Assembly (NCBI RefSeq): GCF_012516395.1
Contig: NZ_CP051206.1
Location: 186,001-250,000, forward strand
Length of the DNA: 64,000 nt
Origin: Dolichospermum flos-aquae CCAP 1403/13F
Lineage (GTDB): Bacteria > Cyanobacteriota > Cyanobacteriia > Cyanobacteriales > Nostocaceae
Direction: 5' to 3'
Shown here: piece after piece, positions 41,927-50,953 of the stretch
Layout: each line of letters opens with the position of its first letter
Numbering within the stretch: position 1 is the first letter of the stretch
Position numbers and translations under genes: made by a program
Notes under the pieces: model-generated
Seen by the model: only the letters and a program-made list of their open reading frames with translations
Told to the model about the DNA's origin: nothing
Database searches by the model: none

Positions 41927-42564
41927 TTAGCTATCTTAAAGGTATCGTTGCTGGTGTCCAAGCCATTACTCCTAATCGCGTCATCTTGACCTTAGAAGTC
42001 AATGGCACAGGTTACGATTTACAAATTCCCCAGCGTTTGTCCAACCAGTTAACATCAACTGGGGATGTGATCCAAATCTTTACCCATTACCAGATTCGAG
42101 AGGAAATCCCCATGCTTTACGGTTTTTCTTCTCCTTCCGAACGGGATTTATTTCGCCATTTGCTCAGTGTTAGCGGTATTGGTGCGGCATTAGCGATCGC
42201 TCTCTTGGATACAATGGAATTACCAGAGTTAGTCCAAGCCATTGTCGCTGCTAACATCCAAATGCTAATTCAAGCCCCTGGAGTGGGCAAGAAGACCGCT
42301 GAACGCATCTGTTTAGAACTAAAGAGTAAACTCATCGAATGGCGCAAATCAGCGGGCTTCTTTGTGGCTACAGGGGGACCCGCACCAGGAATTTTAGAAG
42401 AAGTGCAAATGACTCTTTTCGCTTTGGGATATACTGCCCATGAAGTCAGTCACGCTTTGCACACAGTTAGCGAAAATATTGGTTTACCCAAAAATGCCTA
42501 TGTGGAAGATTGGATTAGACAAGCGATCGCCTATCTTAGCAGTAGTGAAGTAGAGTGTTCCTAA
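41923..42564 (+). CDS. ruvA: Holliday junction branch-migration protein RuvA
   Basis: 213-aa DNA-binding subunit of the RuvAB branch-migration motor. The start [20 protein letters not shown] and [10 protein letters not shown] (OB fold), [20 protein letters not shown] and [20 protein letters not shown] (two helix-hairpin-helix motifs, domain II) and the C-terminal RuvB-binding helices are all present. ATG 41923 begins within ATGA at the end of the preceding remnant. It is followed three bases later by bioF; no ruvB in the window, as usual in cyanobacteria. Confidence 0.95.
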   Translation: MISYLKGIVAGVQAITPNRVILTLEVNGTGYDLQIPQRLSNQLTSTGDVIQIFTHYQIREEIPMLYGFSSPSERDLFRHLLSVSGIGAALAIALLDTMELPELVQAIVAANIQMLIQAPGVGKKTAERICLELKSKLIEWRKSAGFFVATGGPAPGILEEVQMTLFALGYTAHEVSHALHTVSENIGLPKNAYVEDWIRQAIAYLSSSEVECS

Positions 42565-42567
42565 TTC

Positions 42568-43740
42568 ATGATCAATAATAATCCCTATGCTTGGATAAAT
42601 GAATCTCTCGCCACTATTCATCGGGCTGACTGGTATCGTTCCGTGCAAACTATTCACAGCCGACCCGGTGCAACTGTGGTCTTATCTGGGCAAGAGGTTA
42701 TTAATTTTGCCAGTAATGATTACTTAGGATTAGCAGGAGATGAACGCTTACAAATAGCCGCCATTACTGCTATTCAACAATTCGGCACTGGTAGTACAGG
42801 TTCTAGATTACTCAGTGGGCATCGAGAAATACATAGAGAATTAGAACAGGCAATAGCATCTACTAAACAAACCCAAGACGCATTAGTATTTAGTTCTGGT
42901 TATTTAGCTAATTTAGGGACAATTGCGGCCATAGTCGGCAAAAGAGACTTAATTTTATCTGATGAATATAATCATTCCAGCTTAAAAAAGGGAGCAATTC
43001 TCAGCGGTGCAACTGTCATGGAATATCCGCACGGTGGTACTGCAGTACTGCAAGAAAAGTTACGGGAACACAGGAAAAATTTTCGCCGCTGTTTGATCAT
43101 CACTGATAGCGTCTTTAGCATGGATGGTGATTTATGTCCATTACCCCAACTGCTAGATTTAGCTGAAGAATTTAACAGTATGCTACTTCTAGACGAAGCT
43201 CATGCTACAGGAGTCATGGGAAAAACTGGCGCTGGCTGTGTAGAACATTTCGGGTGTACGGGTAGAGAATTAATTCAAATTGGTACATTAAGTAAAGCCT
43301 TGGGGAGTTTAGGCGGATATGTCGCCGGAAGTGGCTCTCTAATTGACTTTCTACGCAATCGCGCCCCTAGTTGGATTTATACTACCGCCCTTTCTCCCGC
43401 AGATACAGCAGCAGCCTTAGCAGCGATTAAGATAGTGCAAGAAGAACCGGAAAGGCGATCGCAACTTTGGCAAAATGTCAATTATTTAAAACAATTAATT
43501 ACAGAGAATTTACCTAACTTAAAGTTATTCCCCACAGAATCGCCGATATTATGTTTTCAATTATCTAGTGCAGCAGCAGCATTAACAGCCGGAAAGCATT
43601 TGCGAGAATCAGGAATCTTTGCACCAGCCATTCGTCCCCCCACAGTTAGCACCAGCCGGATTAGAATATCTGTAATGGCTACCCATGAGTTAGCACATCT
43701 TCAGAAATTGGTAGAAGTGATTAAAAGTATGGAAGGGTAA
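42568..43740 (+). CDS. bioF: 8-amino-7-oxononanoate synthase
   Basis: 390-aa PLP enzyme that joins pimeloyl-ACP/CoA with alanine in biotin synthesis. The signature set is complete: [72 protein letters not shown] with the PLP-ring Asp, and [17 protein letters not shown] with the Schiff-base Lys. The end reads [18 protein letters not shown]. It starts three bases after ruvA, so it depends on that transcript. A 52-base near-copy of its 3' end occurs at 48091-48142, evidence for a later rearrangement of the 3' flank. Confidence 0.93.
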   Translation: MINNNPYAWINESLATIHRADWYRSVQTIHSRPGATVVLSGQEVINFASNDYLGLAGDERLQIAAITAIQQFGTGSTGSRLLSGHREIHRELEQAIASTKQTQDALVFSSGYLANLGTIAAIVGKRDLILSDEYNHSSLKKGAILSGATVMEYPHGGTAVLQEKLREHRKNFRRCLIITDSVFSMDGDLCPLPQLLDLAEEFNSMLLLDEAHATGVMGKTGAGCVEHFGCTGRELIQIGTLSKALGSLGGYVAGSGSLIDFLRNRAPSWIYTTALSPADTAAALAAIKIVQEEPERRSQLWQNVNYLKQLITENLPNLKLFPTESPILCFQLSSAAAALTAGKHLRESGIFAPAIRPPTVSTSRIRISVMATHELAHLQKLVEVIKSMEG

Positions 43741-44052
43741 GGCTTTATTGAGTTTAGCAGCGATAGCGAAGCGCTGCTGCAAGCAGTTCGCCTGGAATGT
43801 TACGATAATGACAATTATTTCGCGCAAAGTCGCAAAGGAGCAAAGACGAAAAGGAAGAGATTTTCTTTTTCAGCCATTATAGGGGTTTGGCAAAAAATTA
43901 AATCCTGTAAATCCTTAAATCCTGGATATCCTGATTCAGACAATTATAATTATAGGAAATGTTGGTTTTCCTTGCGTCAACCCAACCTACTAGCTAATAT
44001 TTGGGCAGGATTCTCCCTATTGGGTATGTTGGGTATGTTTGTGTGTAGAAAT
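43741..44052. other. 312-bp repeat-rich spacer between bioF and the IS element
   Basis: No gene. It carries a palindromic element (43760-43792), a piece of the CGCAAAG dispersed repeat (about 43822-43860) and a GGTTTTCC...AACCCAACC repeat (about 43962-43993). This concentration of repeats fits a junction made by recombination. Confidence 0.65.
43760..43792. repeat. Palindromic element (GCGATAGCGAAGCGCTGCTG type)
   Basis: GCGATAGCGAAGCGCTGCTG then CAAGCAGTTCGCC. Identical to the 22203 element over its first 27 bases. Confidence 0.8.
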
Positions 44053-45867
44053 TTAAACTCAATACCCGTGAATGAAATTGTCAAACTGCTTGTGGGGGAA
44101 GGATTTTCAAGTCTTTTTCTATATCTCTGATTTCAGATTTATGGGAAGAGTTTTTGCGCTTGAATTTGGACATTTTAATTTTGACAACACGGGGATTAAT
44201 ACGTTTTCGTCGGGGGCGATCAATTTCAGACTGGGAAATTAATGATAATAAATATTGATGTTGAATTTCTCGTAATTTTAAGGATGAATGGCTGATGAGT
44301 TGTACTAAATCTATAACTAGTTGCAAAGATTCAAGAAAACTAAGGAGTAAAGGATTTTTATTATATTCGTTAGCAGATTGGTAAATTAAATCGCGGAGTA
44401 GATTATAAGCAATTAACATAGCATAAAGTTCTTGTTCGACTAATTCAGATGTTTTGCTCCGAAAAATAGTGGGCATTTGTCCTTTGAGCGTAGCACATTG
44501 ATGTGTTTTTATTTCACAGAAACTAATTTCCACCTCCCATCTGCAATGATAGTGAATAATTAATTCTTTGGCAGAAATATTAGGGTCAATAATACTAGTA
44601 ACTAAACGACGAGGGAGAAAACCAGGAATTTGATATTCAATAACTCGGACAATGATACTTTCCTGATTCCATTGTTTATGCGATTCTGTAGATTTTTCTA
44701 AATTGAGAATTTTGCCATTAATTTCTGATAAATAACTTCCATCTGGATATCTAGCCATGTATCCATCTGGCAAACGAGAATCAGAGATAACAGGTAGTTT
44801 AACATTAGAAGCTACCCTAAGTAAAAAGTCGCATTCTTTTGTACGAATACTAAAAATAGTTGCAAAGGAATATAAACCAGCATCTAATAAAAATAATAAG
44901 TTTTTCTGGTTAAATTGTGCCAGTAATTTAGTCATTAAAGTCCTTTCACCAGTTCCTTTACCTTGGCTCGAACCATAGGTAAAATCTAGGATCAGGCGTG
45001 TTGATGCTGATATTAATGTGACTATTCTCAGCATGGGAAAAGCACTTTCTCCTCGACCACATTTAGACTTCCCAAATTTATCACGATTACTTTCAGTATC
45101 AGGTGTCGTACCTGTGGAACCATCAAATATTACTGTAGTCCATTTATGAAAGTCATATTTCAATGTTGTCAAACTAGAAGTGAGTTTTTTAAATATTAGT
45201 TGAAAAACTGTTAATCCTATACGAACTCTGGCATGACTCATAGCACCTTCAGAAATAAGTTGTTTTGGTAGACAACAGGATAACCACCTCAATCCTGATA
45301 TCATCCAATCCATTATTCCTAAATAACTTAAATCACGACGGATAGTGGAGAGAATTACAAACCAAATGACAAACGTTGGTACTAGAATCGTTCCTTGACG
45401 ACATTTACTTGATGAAACACTCGCCAAAGATTCTTTGATAATAGTTGATAAATGTTTTGCAATTGGTTGCAGATCATATTCTGTCGTAAACTGAGTAAGC
45501 ATCTGATGATGTTCTTTTTGAATTCCCATACAAAACTGTCAAGGATGACTTGAAATAAACTCTTATAAAGCTTAAATATTCTTTCATATTTTGTCAATAT
45601 ATACTATCAGGCTACTCATTTTGGAGCAGGAATAAAAATTCTCGACGAAAAAAATGACACATTTATGATTTTTTAAATTTGATTTCAAATAATTGACAAG
45701 ATTGATGATTTATAAATTCAAGAAAAATCTCATGATCATATAATTTTAGATACATTTTGCCTGGAGTTTAGACTAAACTGAAGTTATTTTTATGCCTTAA
45801 TATTTGCAGAATTAATATTAGTAATTATTTGTAGGCTATTAATTTCATTCACGGGTATTGAGTTTAA
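44053..45867 (-). mobile_element. IS4-family insertion sequence, 1815 bp
   Basis: The transposase gene is bracketed by a 27-bp perfect terminal inverted repeat: left 44053-44079 (TTAAACTCAATACCCGTGAA and TGAAATT) and right 45841-45867. The left repeat nearly touches the transposase stop; on the right, 312 bases of AT-rich DNA lie between the start codon and the repeat, longer than usual. No clear target-site duplication is seen next to the repeats, so the copy may be old or the exact ends may lie a few bases elsewhere. Confidence 0.85.
44081..45529 (-). CDS. IS4-family transposase
   Basis: 482-aa DDE transposase. The N-terminal helical part (FVIWFVILSTIRRDLSYLG and GAMSHARVRIG) matches the IS4 N-terminal domain; first Asp in TVIFDGSTGTTPDTESN, second Asp in LFLLDAGLYSFA, and Glu in the YREK signature YHCRWEVEISFCEIK. 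The frame is unbroken and full length, so the element may be active. It has its own start at 45529; a promoter should lie in the 312 bases before the right inverted repeat. Confidence 0.93.
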   Translation of the reverse strand: MGIQKEHHQMLTQFTTEYDLQPIAKHLSTIIKESLASVSSSKCRQGTILVPTFVIWFVILSTIRRDLSYLGIMDWMISGLRWLSCCLPKQLISEGAMSHARVRIGLTVFQLIFKKLTSSLTTLKYDFHKWTTVIFDGSTGTTPDTESNRDKFGKSKCGRGESAFPMLRIVTLISASTRLILDFTYGSSQGKGTGERTLMTKLLAQFNQKNLLFLLDAGLYSFATIFSIRTKECDFLLRVASNVKLPVISDSRLPDGYMARYPDGSYLSEINGKILNLEKSTESHKQWNQESIIVRVIEYQIPGFLPRRLVTSIIDPNISAKELIIHYHCRWEVEISFCEIKTHQCATLKGQMPTIFRSKTSELVEQELYAMLIAYNLLRDLIYQSANEYNKNPLLLSFLESLQLVIDLVQLISHSSLKLREIQHQYLLSLISQSEIDRPRRKRINPRVVKIKMSKFKRKNSSHKSEIRDIEKDLKILPPQAV

Positions 45868-45993
45868 GTCCCATAAATAATTTTGTTGGAAATTGGGAGA
45901 AACGGCATTAAAATTATATCCGCGTTCTTGATATATATATACCCAGAAGTTTTTGAAGAATCCCAGGATGAAAAGTTTGATTTAGACGCAATT

Positions 45994-46027
45994 TAGAGAC
46001 GTTGACTAAAACGCCTCTATTTTTTTT
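45994..46027 (+). terminator. Hairpin with T-run, plus strand
   Basis: TAGAGACGT and ACGCCTCTA form a 9-bp stem with one mismatch, followed by eight T. It lies between the IS element and the stop of the minus-strand DUF4351 gene. The GAGACGTT motif resembles the palindrome at 31228. Confidence 0.5.
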
Positions 46028-46035
46028 CAGAACAT

Positions 46036-46944
46036 CTAATCAACTTTAAACCTAGCTAATAATTCCTCACGGGAAAGATTAAGTAATAACTGAGTTCTTT
46101 CTGTGAGAGAAAGTTCCATCAACTGACTGATAATAGAAGATAACTCCTCATCTAAATTACCAAAACGCACCGCTAACAAACTCTCGACCATCAAACGCTG
46201 TCCGTCTTGTTGTCCTTCCTGTCTTCCTTCTTCAAGTCCCTCTTGTTTCCATTCTTCCCGTTGTTTTAGATACGCTGGTGATAAACTCATAATTAACTCC
46301 CTTACTTCTTCATCATTAACATCACTATTCAATTCTAAATTTTTCTGCCAAGATGCGAAAATTTCTACCAGTTTATTCCATTTATCATTCTCTCGTGAAA
46401 GTTCAACAACTTTGCTGATAGCTTCAGTTTGAGTTTTGCCTTTTCCCATTGCCCTTAACCATAGTGTATCCTCTATTATGGGTAATTGGTTAATAGCAAT
46501 AATAGCCGCTTTCTGGTATTTTGGCAGAAAATAAACTCCTTTTTCCCATCCCTCCTTTGTTTTTGCTCCAAACCCTTCCAAGATTCTTTCAGAACAAGTG
46601 GGTGTTAAAATCCATAGAAAGGGTAATTCTTCTTCAGAGATAGAACGTTTTTCTCTTTTCGCTTGTCTTAACAATTCACCCTGAACACTATACAATTTTA
46701 ACAAACAACTCCTAATTTCTACCTCATTAGGTGCATTACGGTAAGGTTCAAAAAGACAGCTTGTAACCGCCATTTTTCCTAATAATCCTAATTCAGAATT
46801 TATAACTGTTGTTGTCGGAACAAACCAAACATCTATTTCCTGAACTTCGCTTTTTACATCTTTACTGGTTTTGACCTCTCCTAAAGGTGCTAATAATTCT
46901 TCTAGATATTCTTTAGCAAGTTGGTCGTGCGGTTGTCTTGTCAT
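46036..46944 (-). CDS. DUF4351/Rpn-type putative nuclease
   Basis: 302-aa member of the large cyanobacterial family related to Rpn recombination-promoting nucleases. The N-terminal DQLAKEYLEELLAPLGEVKT and EVQEIDVWFVPTT form the PD-(D/E)XK-like part (acidic residues in EIDVWF), the middle is helical, and the C-terminus has a Gln/Gly/Arg-rich hinge (EEGRQEGQQDGQ) and the DUF4351 block LLAVRFGNLDEELSS. Members occur in many copies, often near mobile DNA. A second, frameshifted member is encoded on the other strand at 47132-47999. Confidence 0.75.
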   Translation of the reverse strand: MTRQPHDQLAKEYLEELLAPLGEVKTSKDVKSEVQEIDVWFVPTTTVINSELGLLGKMAVTSCLFEPYRNAPNEVEIRSCLLKLYSVQGELLRQAKREKRSISEEELPFLWILTPTCSERILEGFGAKTKEGWEKGVYFLPKYQKAAIIAINQLPIIEDTLWLRAMGKGKTQTEAISKVVELSRENDKWNKLVEIFASWQKNLELNSDVNDEEVRELIMSLSPAYLKQREEWKQEGLEEGRQEGQQDGQRLMVESLLAVRFGNLDEELSSIISQLMELSLTERTQLLLNLSREELLARFKVD

Positions 46945-47131
46945 AAATCAGTATTTTCTTATATCAGTATATAAAGTTTTATCGTCAGCGTGTTCAATAT
47001 CCCGATTCTCAAAGCGTGAGGGAAATTATCAATGATCTGCACAAATCAAGGCATTAGACCTTTATGATACAATAATACTAACTCAATTAAGAACTCTCCT
47101 CTAATTTTTTTCATTTTCCAATCATCAATCC

Positions 47132-47999
47132 ATGACCAAAAAAGTAGATATTGGTAGTAAACGCTTAATCAGTCTCGCCTAATAATTGGGTACAATGGGT
47201 AACACAAAGAAAAGATATTCGGGTGAAAGAGTTTATTTCCTCAGAATTTCAATGGATTAGCCGCGATAACGACGTACTGATTAAAGCCGAAAATCCAGAG
47301 GGTGAATTTTTAATTCTCAATGATCTACAATTGCGTTATAACGAGATAATGCCTCTGAGAATGACGGCTTATATTGCTTTAGCACGGGAACGTTATAAAT
47401 TACCCATATATCCCGTACTTATCAATATTTTACCCCATGTCAAAACACCCAACATTCCCAACTTCTATGAACAGGAGTTTATGGGAATGAAGAGTTATCA
47501 AGAATATCGGGTAATTAATCTCTGGGAAATTGAAGCTAGTTTAGTATTTCAGCAAAACTTAACAACTTTATTACCATTTATACCCATTCTCAAAGGAGGT
47601 GGAGAAGAAGCAATTGTCAGAGAAGCAGTAATTAAACTGCGAGAAAATGAAAAGTTAAGCGATTTAGAACCCTTATTATCGTTTTTTGCATCCTTTGTCC
47701 TAGAAATACCAATAGTTCAACAAATCATGAGGTGGGATATGACAGTATTAAGAGAATCACCCTGGTATAACGAAATCCTCAAACAAGTTTTACAGCAAGG
47801 TTTACAGCAAGGTGAACAACAAGGTGAAGCTAATTTAATTATTCGTTTATTATCAAAGCGGTTTGGTAATTTAGATATAGCAATTGCATCACAAATCCGC
47901 CAGTTATCAATTTCTCAATTAGAAACATTAGGAGAAAGTATCTTTGATTTTTCTGCTATGGCTGATTTAGAAAACTGGTTACAACAAAATACTGATTAA
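47132..47999 (+). pseudogene. Frameshifted Rpn/DUF4351-family gene
   Basis: ATG 47132 opens MTKKVDIGSKRLISLA, the standard N-terminus of this family, then hits TAA at 47180. Reading in the next frame from about 47181 gives NNWVQWVTQRKDIRVKEFIS and the rest of the protein to the stop at 47999, including EFQWISRDNDVLIKAENPEG (acidic catalytic part) and a C-terminal LLSKRFGNLDIAIASQIRQL. Two bases (probably CC of a CCCC run) are missing at the shift point. A 258-aa product from an internal GTG at 47223 is possible but would lack the first 31 residues. Confidence 0.75.
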
Positions 48000-48090
48000 A
48001 AAAGTGAAAATCTGGGAATTGATTACGTCAACACTTTGATTAGTATTCCAATACATGAGCTATTTTTTTAGGTTGGGTTAAGCAAAAGCG

Positions 48091-48168
48091 CATGAGTTAG
48101 GACATATTCAGAAATTGGTAGAAGTGATCAAAAGCATGGAAGAATTAAAGTCAACATCAGATTTTTAA
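48091..48168 (+). pseudogene. Displaced remnant of the bioF 3' end
   Basis: Bases 48091-48142 match bioF 43684-43735 with four differences in 52, in the same codon phase, giving [17 protein letters not shown]; the frame then continues ELKSTSDF to a TAA at 48166-48168. It lies 42 bases before xseA, right after a GGTTGGGTTAAGC repeat. It is most simply the original tail of a bioF gene that once adjoined xseA. Confidence 0.85.
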
Positions 48169-48210
48169 CAAAAATATTCACAATATGTCACCTCATATCC
48201 ACCTACTGCT

Positions 48211-49431
48211 ATGACCTTTGACTTTCCTAATACCGCCCTTTCCGTAGCTGGTTTAACCGACTATCTAAAATTACTCTTAGAACAAGATGAAATTCTCAGA
48301 CAAGTGTGGGTAACTGGAGAAGTTTCCAGCACAAATCATCACCAGAGTGGGTTATTTTTTACATTAAGAGATACTGATAGTGCAGCCGCGATTAAGTGCG
48401 TGGCTTGGAAAAGTCAAGTAGCAAAATTAGCACAAATGCCAGTTCCTGGTGAACAGTTAATTATTTTAGGCAGTATTCGTATTTACCCGCAACGGGGAGA
48501 GTATCAATTAACAGTGTGGCAAGCCTTACCTGCTGGTGTAGGTTTACAGGCATTACGCTATCAACAACTGAAAAATCGCTTACAGGCTGAGGGACTATTT
48601 GATACAGAGAGAAAAAGATACTTTCCCTCACATCCGCAAATTATCGCCGTTATTACGTCCCCAACAGCAGCCGCTTGGGGTGATATTCAAAAAACCCTTA
48701 AACATAGATATCCCGGCTTAAACATCTTATTTTCTCCCGCAACAGTACAAGGTGAACAAGCACCAGCGTCCATTGTAAAAGCCATTGAAAGAGTCAAAAA
48801 AGATGGACGTGCAGAAGTATTAATTTTATCAAGAGGTGGTGGTGCTGTTGAGGAATTAGCTTGTTTTAATGATGAAAGAGTGGTTATGGCTGTTGCTAAT
48901 TGTCCAATTCCCGTTATTACTGGTATCGGACATGAAAGGGATGAATCCTTAACTGATTTGGTGGCCGATTTATGCGTACATACACCAACAGCCGCAGCGG
49001 AAACCGTAGTACCTGCATTGGCTGATTTGCAAATTCAACACCAACAGCGAATTACAGACTTGTGTACAGCCGTAAATTCATCATTAGCAGCTAGGGAAAA
49101 GCAACTTCAAGGATTAAAACATCGGTTGCGTCAATTGCGGTTAGATAGACAAGTAGAACAGGAAAGAGACAAGTTATCTTGGAAACATCGGCAATTATTA
49201 CAGGTAACAACGGGAAAATTACAACAGGCCGACCAACACTTAGAAATGTTACGACAAAAATTGGCCAGTATTGATCCCAAGTCCGTTTTACAGCGTGGCT
49301 ATGCAGTGGTGATAACAGAAAATGGTGTAATTCCTCGTTCTGTATCAGAATTAACTATAGGAGAAAATTTAGTGATTCAGTTGGCACAAGGTAAGGTAAC
49401 AGTTAAAGTTATAGAAGTTACTGAAGGTTGA
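48211..49431 (+). CDS. xseA: Exodeoxyribonuclease VII large subunit
   Basis: 406-aa catalytic subunit of exonuclease VII, which degrades single-stranded DNA from both ends. N-terminal OB fold: LSVAGLTDYLKLLLEQDEIL, VWVTGEVSSTNHHQSGLFFT; catalytic domain: ITSPTAAAWGDIQKTLKHRY, ILSRGGGAVEELACFNDERV, VITGIGHERDESLTDLVADL and HTPTAAAETVVP; then the long coiled coil (residues 270-350) and the C-terminal block SVLQRGYAVV. All are typical and the length is normal. No xseB follows; the next gene is unrelated. The displaced bioF tail sits immediately upstream. Confidence 0.95.
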   Translation: MTFDFPNTALSVAGLTDYLKLLLEQDEILRQVWVTGEVSSTNHHQSGLFFTLRDTDSAAAIKCVAWKSQVAKLAQMPVPGEQLIILGSIRIYPQRGEYQLTVWQALPAGVGLQALRYQQLKNRLQAEGLFDTERKRYFPSHPQIIAVITSPTAAAWGDIQKTLKHRYPGLNILFSPATVQGEQAPASIVKAIERVKKDGRAEVLILSRGGGAVEELACFNDERVVMAVANCPIPVITGIGHERDESLTDLVADLCVHTPTAAAETVVPALADLQIQHQQRITDLCTAVNSSLAAREKQLQGLKHRLRQLRLDRQVEQERDKLSWKHRQLLQVTTGKLQQADQHLEMLRQKLASIDPKSVLQRGYAVVITENGVIPRSVSELTIGENLVIQLAQGKVTVKVIEVTEG

Positions 49432-49498
49432 GTGCTGGAAAATATATTTTCAGACTTGAGGCTTCATACTCAGGATGCTCTACTGTACGCTGTAAGCT

Positions 49499-50854
49499 AT
49501 GTCCTATCATGATTCTGCCTTATTACAAAAAATCTCTGTCGAGATTTGTCAATCAATTATTGCTATTCAAAAACAGCAACCAGAATTCTTGATTGCAAAA
49601 TATCGAACTATTAACTGGCAAATATCTACAAATAAATCGGCTTTAAGTACAAAATTCACAGCCATACTCAGTCAAACTCAAAGCTGGGATGAATTATTAC
49701 AAAAACTGCAATCATCACTTAAAGCGGTGCTTGTTCCCGCAGCCTTTGATTCACAAATACTATCGGATTTAATATCTGCTGTTGAGCAGCTAAATCCAGA
49801 AAATATTGATGTAAATACTAACCATTTACTCCAACGACAATCTGCTAGTATAACTATTTTGCTTTTAGATGCAGAAAACCTGCAACTAAACACGAATACA
49901 GAAAAGTTTTTAAGTACAATTTGTCATTGTCCTGTACAAGTTAAAATTGCTTTTGCTAATTGGTCAAATCGCGGAAAGTTGGATGTAGAATTACATGAAC
50001 GTGGCTATGATTTAATTCATGTTCCTGCTGGTAGAGATAATGCTGATGGTAAAATGATTGCGGTGGGTTCTTCTATTCATGAACGCTATCCTCATGTGAA
50101 GGAGGTGTTTGTTTGTTCGTCAGATAAGGTAATGACAAACTTATGTAATACACTACAACAAAATGGGATATTAGTTTATCAAGTTACTCAGCATGGAGAA
50201 AATATTAAAGTATTCAATAGTTTAACAAGTGAAACTATTAATTATTCTCTTAAACCTTTGCCAGAGATACCATCTATAGAGCAGTTTCTTTTGCAAATGA
50301 AGGGTTTGATTAAATTACAACAAAAACAAACTAAAAGTTATTGGATTAAGCTTTCGATTCTGTCTAAATTATTTAAAAGCAAACATCAATTAACCATTAG
50401 CCAAATTATTGCTCATCACTTTCCCGGTAAGCAAGCCAAAGACGTATTTATTCACTATCCATCTGAGATTGTAGTTCATCAAATTGATGAGAAATCTGAA
50501 TTATATGTCACCCTTTTTGAACATCATCAATCGAAATCAGAAAATACTCAGGATAATTCACAACAGGAAATTCTGACATCAAAAGTATTATCTCCTATTA
50601 ATTCTCCCGCAGATTTAGAGCAAGCAATCAAGAATATTTTGACTAATTTAAGCAAGGTAGATAATCAGAAATCCGTTGATATTAGTATTTTGGCAAGTAA
50701 ATTTTATCAGCAATATGGTAAACCAATAACTGAACAAATCAAACAATTAAAGATTGGGGGTAGTTTTGCTAAATTTCTCCATTCTTGTCATTCTTTGCAA
50801 ATTCAGCAAGTCGGTAAAAAATGGGAAGTGGGTGTGAAAAAATCTGAACTATGA
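49499..50854 (+). CDS. NYN-domain putative RNase with OST-HTH (LOTUS)-like C-terminus
   Basis: 451-aa protein. Residues 115-250 form a NYN (PIN-like, LabA/DUF88) domain: ITILLLDAENLQLN with a metal Asp, KIAFANWSNRGKLDVELHER, VPAGRDNADGKMIAVG with an Asp pair, and VKEVFVCSSDKVMTNLCNT with the last Asp. The C-terminal half has two helix-turn-helix-like units (LTISQIIAHHFPGKQAKDVF, DISILASKFYQQYGKPITEQ with GGSFAKFLHSC), which fit OST-HTH/LOTUS RNA-binding domains. The first 110 residues are helical and unassigned. Such fusions are predicted RNA-processing enzymes; the target is unknown. It follows xseA after 67 bases. Confidence 0.75.
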   Translation: MSYHDSALLQKISVEICQSIIAIQKQQPEFLIAKYRTINWQISTNKSALSTKFTAILSQTQSWDELLQKLQSSLKAVLVPAAFDSQILSDLISAVEQLNPENIDVNTNHLLQRQSASITILLLDAENLQLNTNTEKFLSTICHCPVQVKIAFANWSNRGKLDVELHERGYDLIHVPAGRDNADGKMIAVGSSIHERYPHVKEVFVCSSDKVMTNLCNTLQQNGILVYQVTQHGENIKVFNSLTSETINYSLKPLPEIPSIEQFLLQMKGLIKLQQKQTKSYWIKLSILSKLFKSKHQLTISQIIAHHFPGKQAKDVFIHYPSEIVVHQIDEKSELYVTLFEHHQSKSENTQDNSQQEILTSKVLSPINSPADLEQAIKNILTNLSKVDNQKSVDISILASKFYQQYGKPITEQIKQLKIGGSFAKFLHSCHSLQIQQVGKKWEVGVKKSEL

Positions 50855-50953
50855 TTTGTTGGATTTGGATAATTAATTTGATTTAGAGAATTAAACCCAG
50901 AATACCGAGATAGACTGTACTATAAATATAGTCTGTAAAGAAATGTAAATATT

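Noticed and set aside
44757-44978. Antisense reading frame within the IS4 transposase
   Set aside because: A shadow of the transposase on the opposite strand, which has all DDE and YREK residues.
44053-48090. CRISPR or prophage in the bioF-xseA gap
   Set aside because: No regularly spaced repeats, integrase, terminase or structural phage genes; the content is an IS element and Rpn-type genes.
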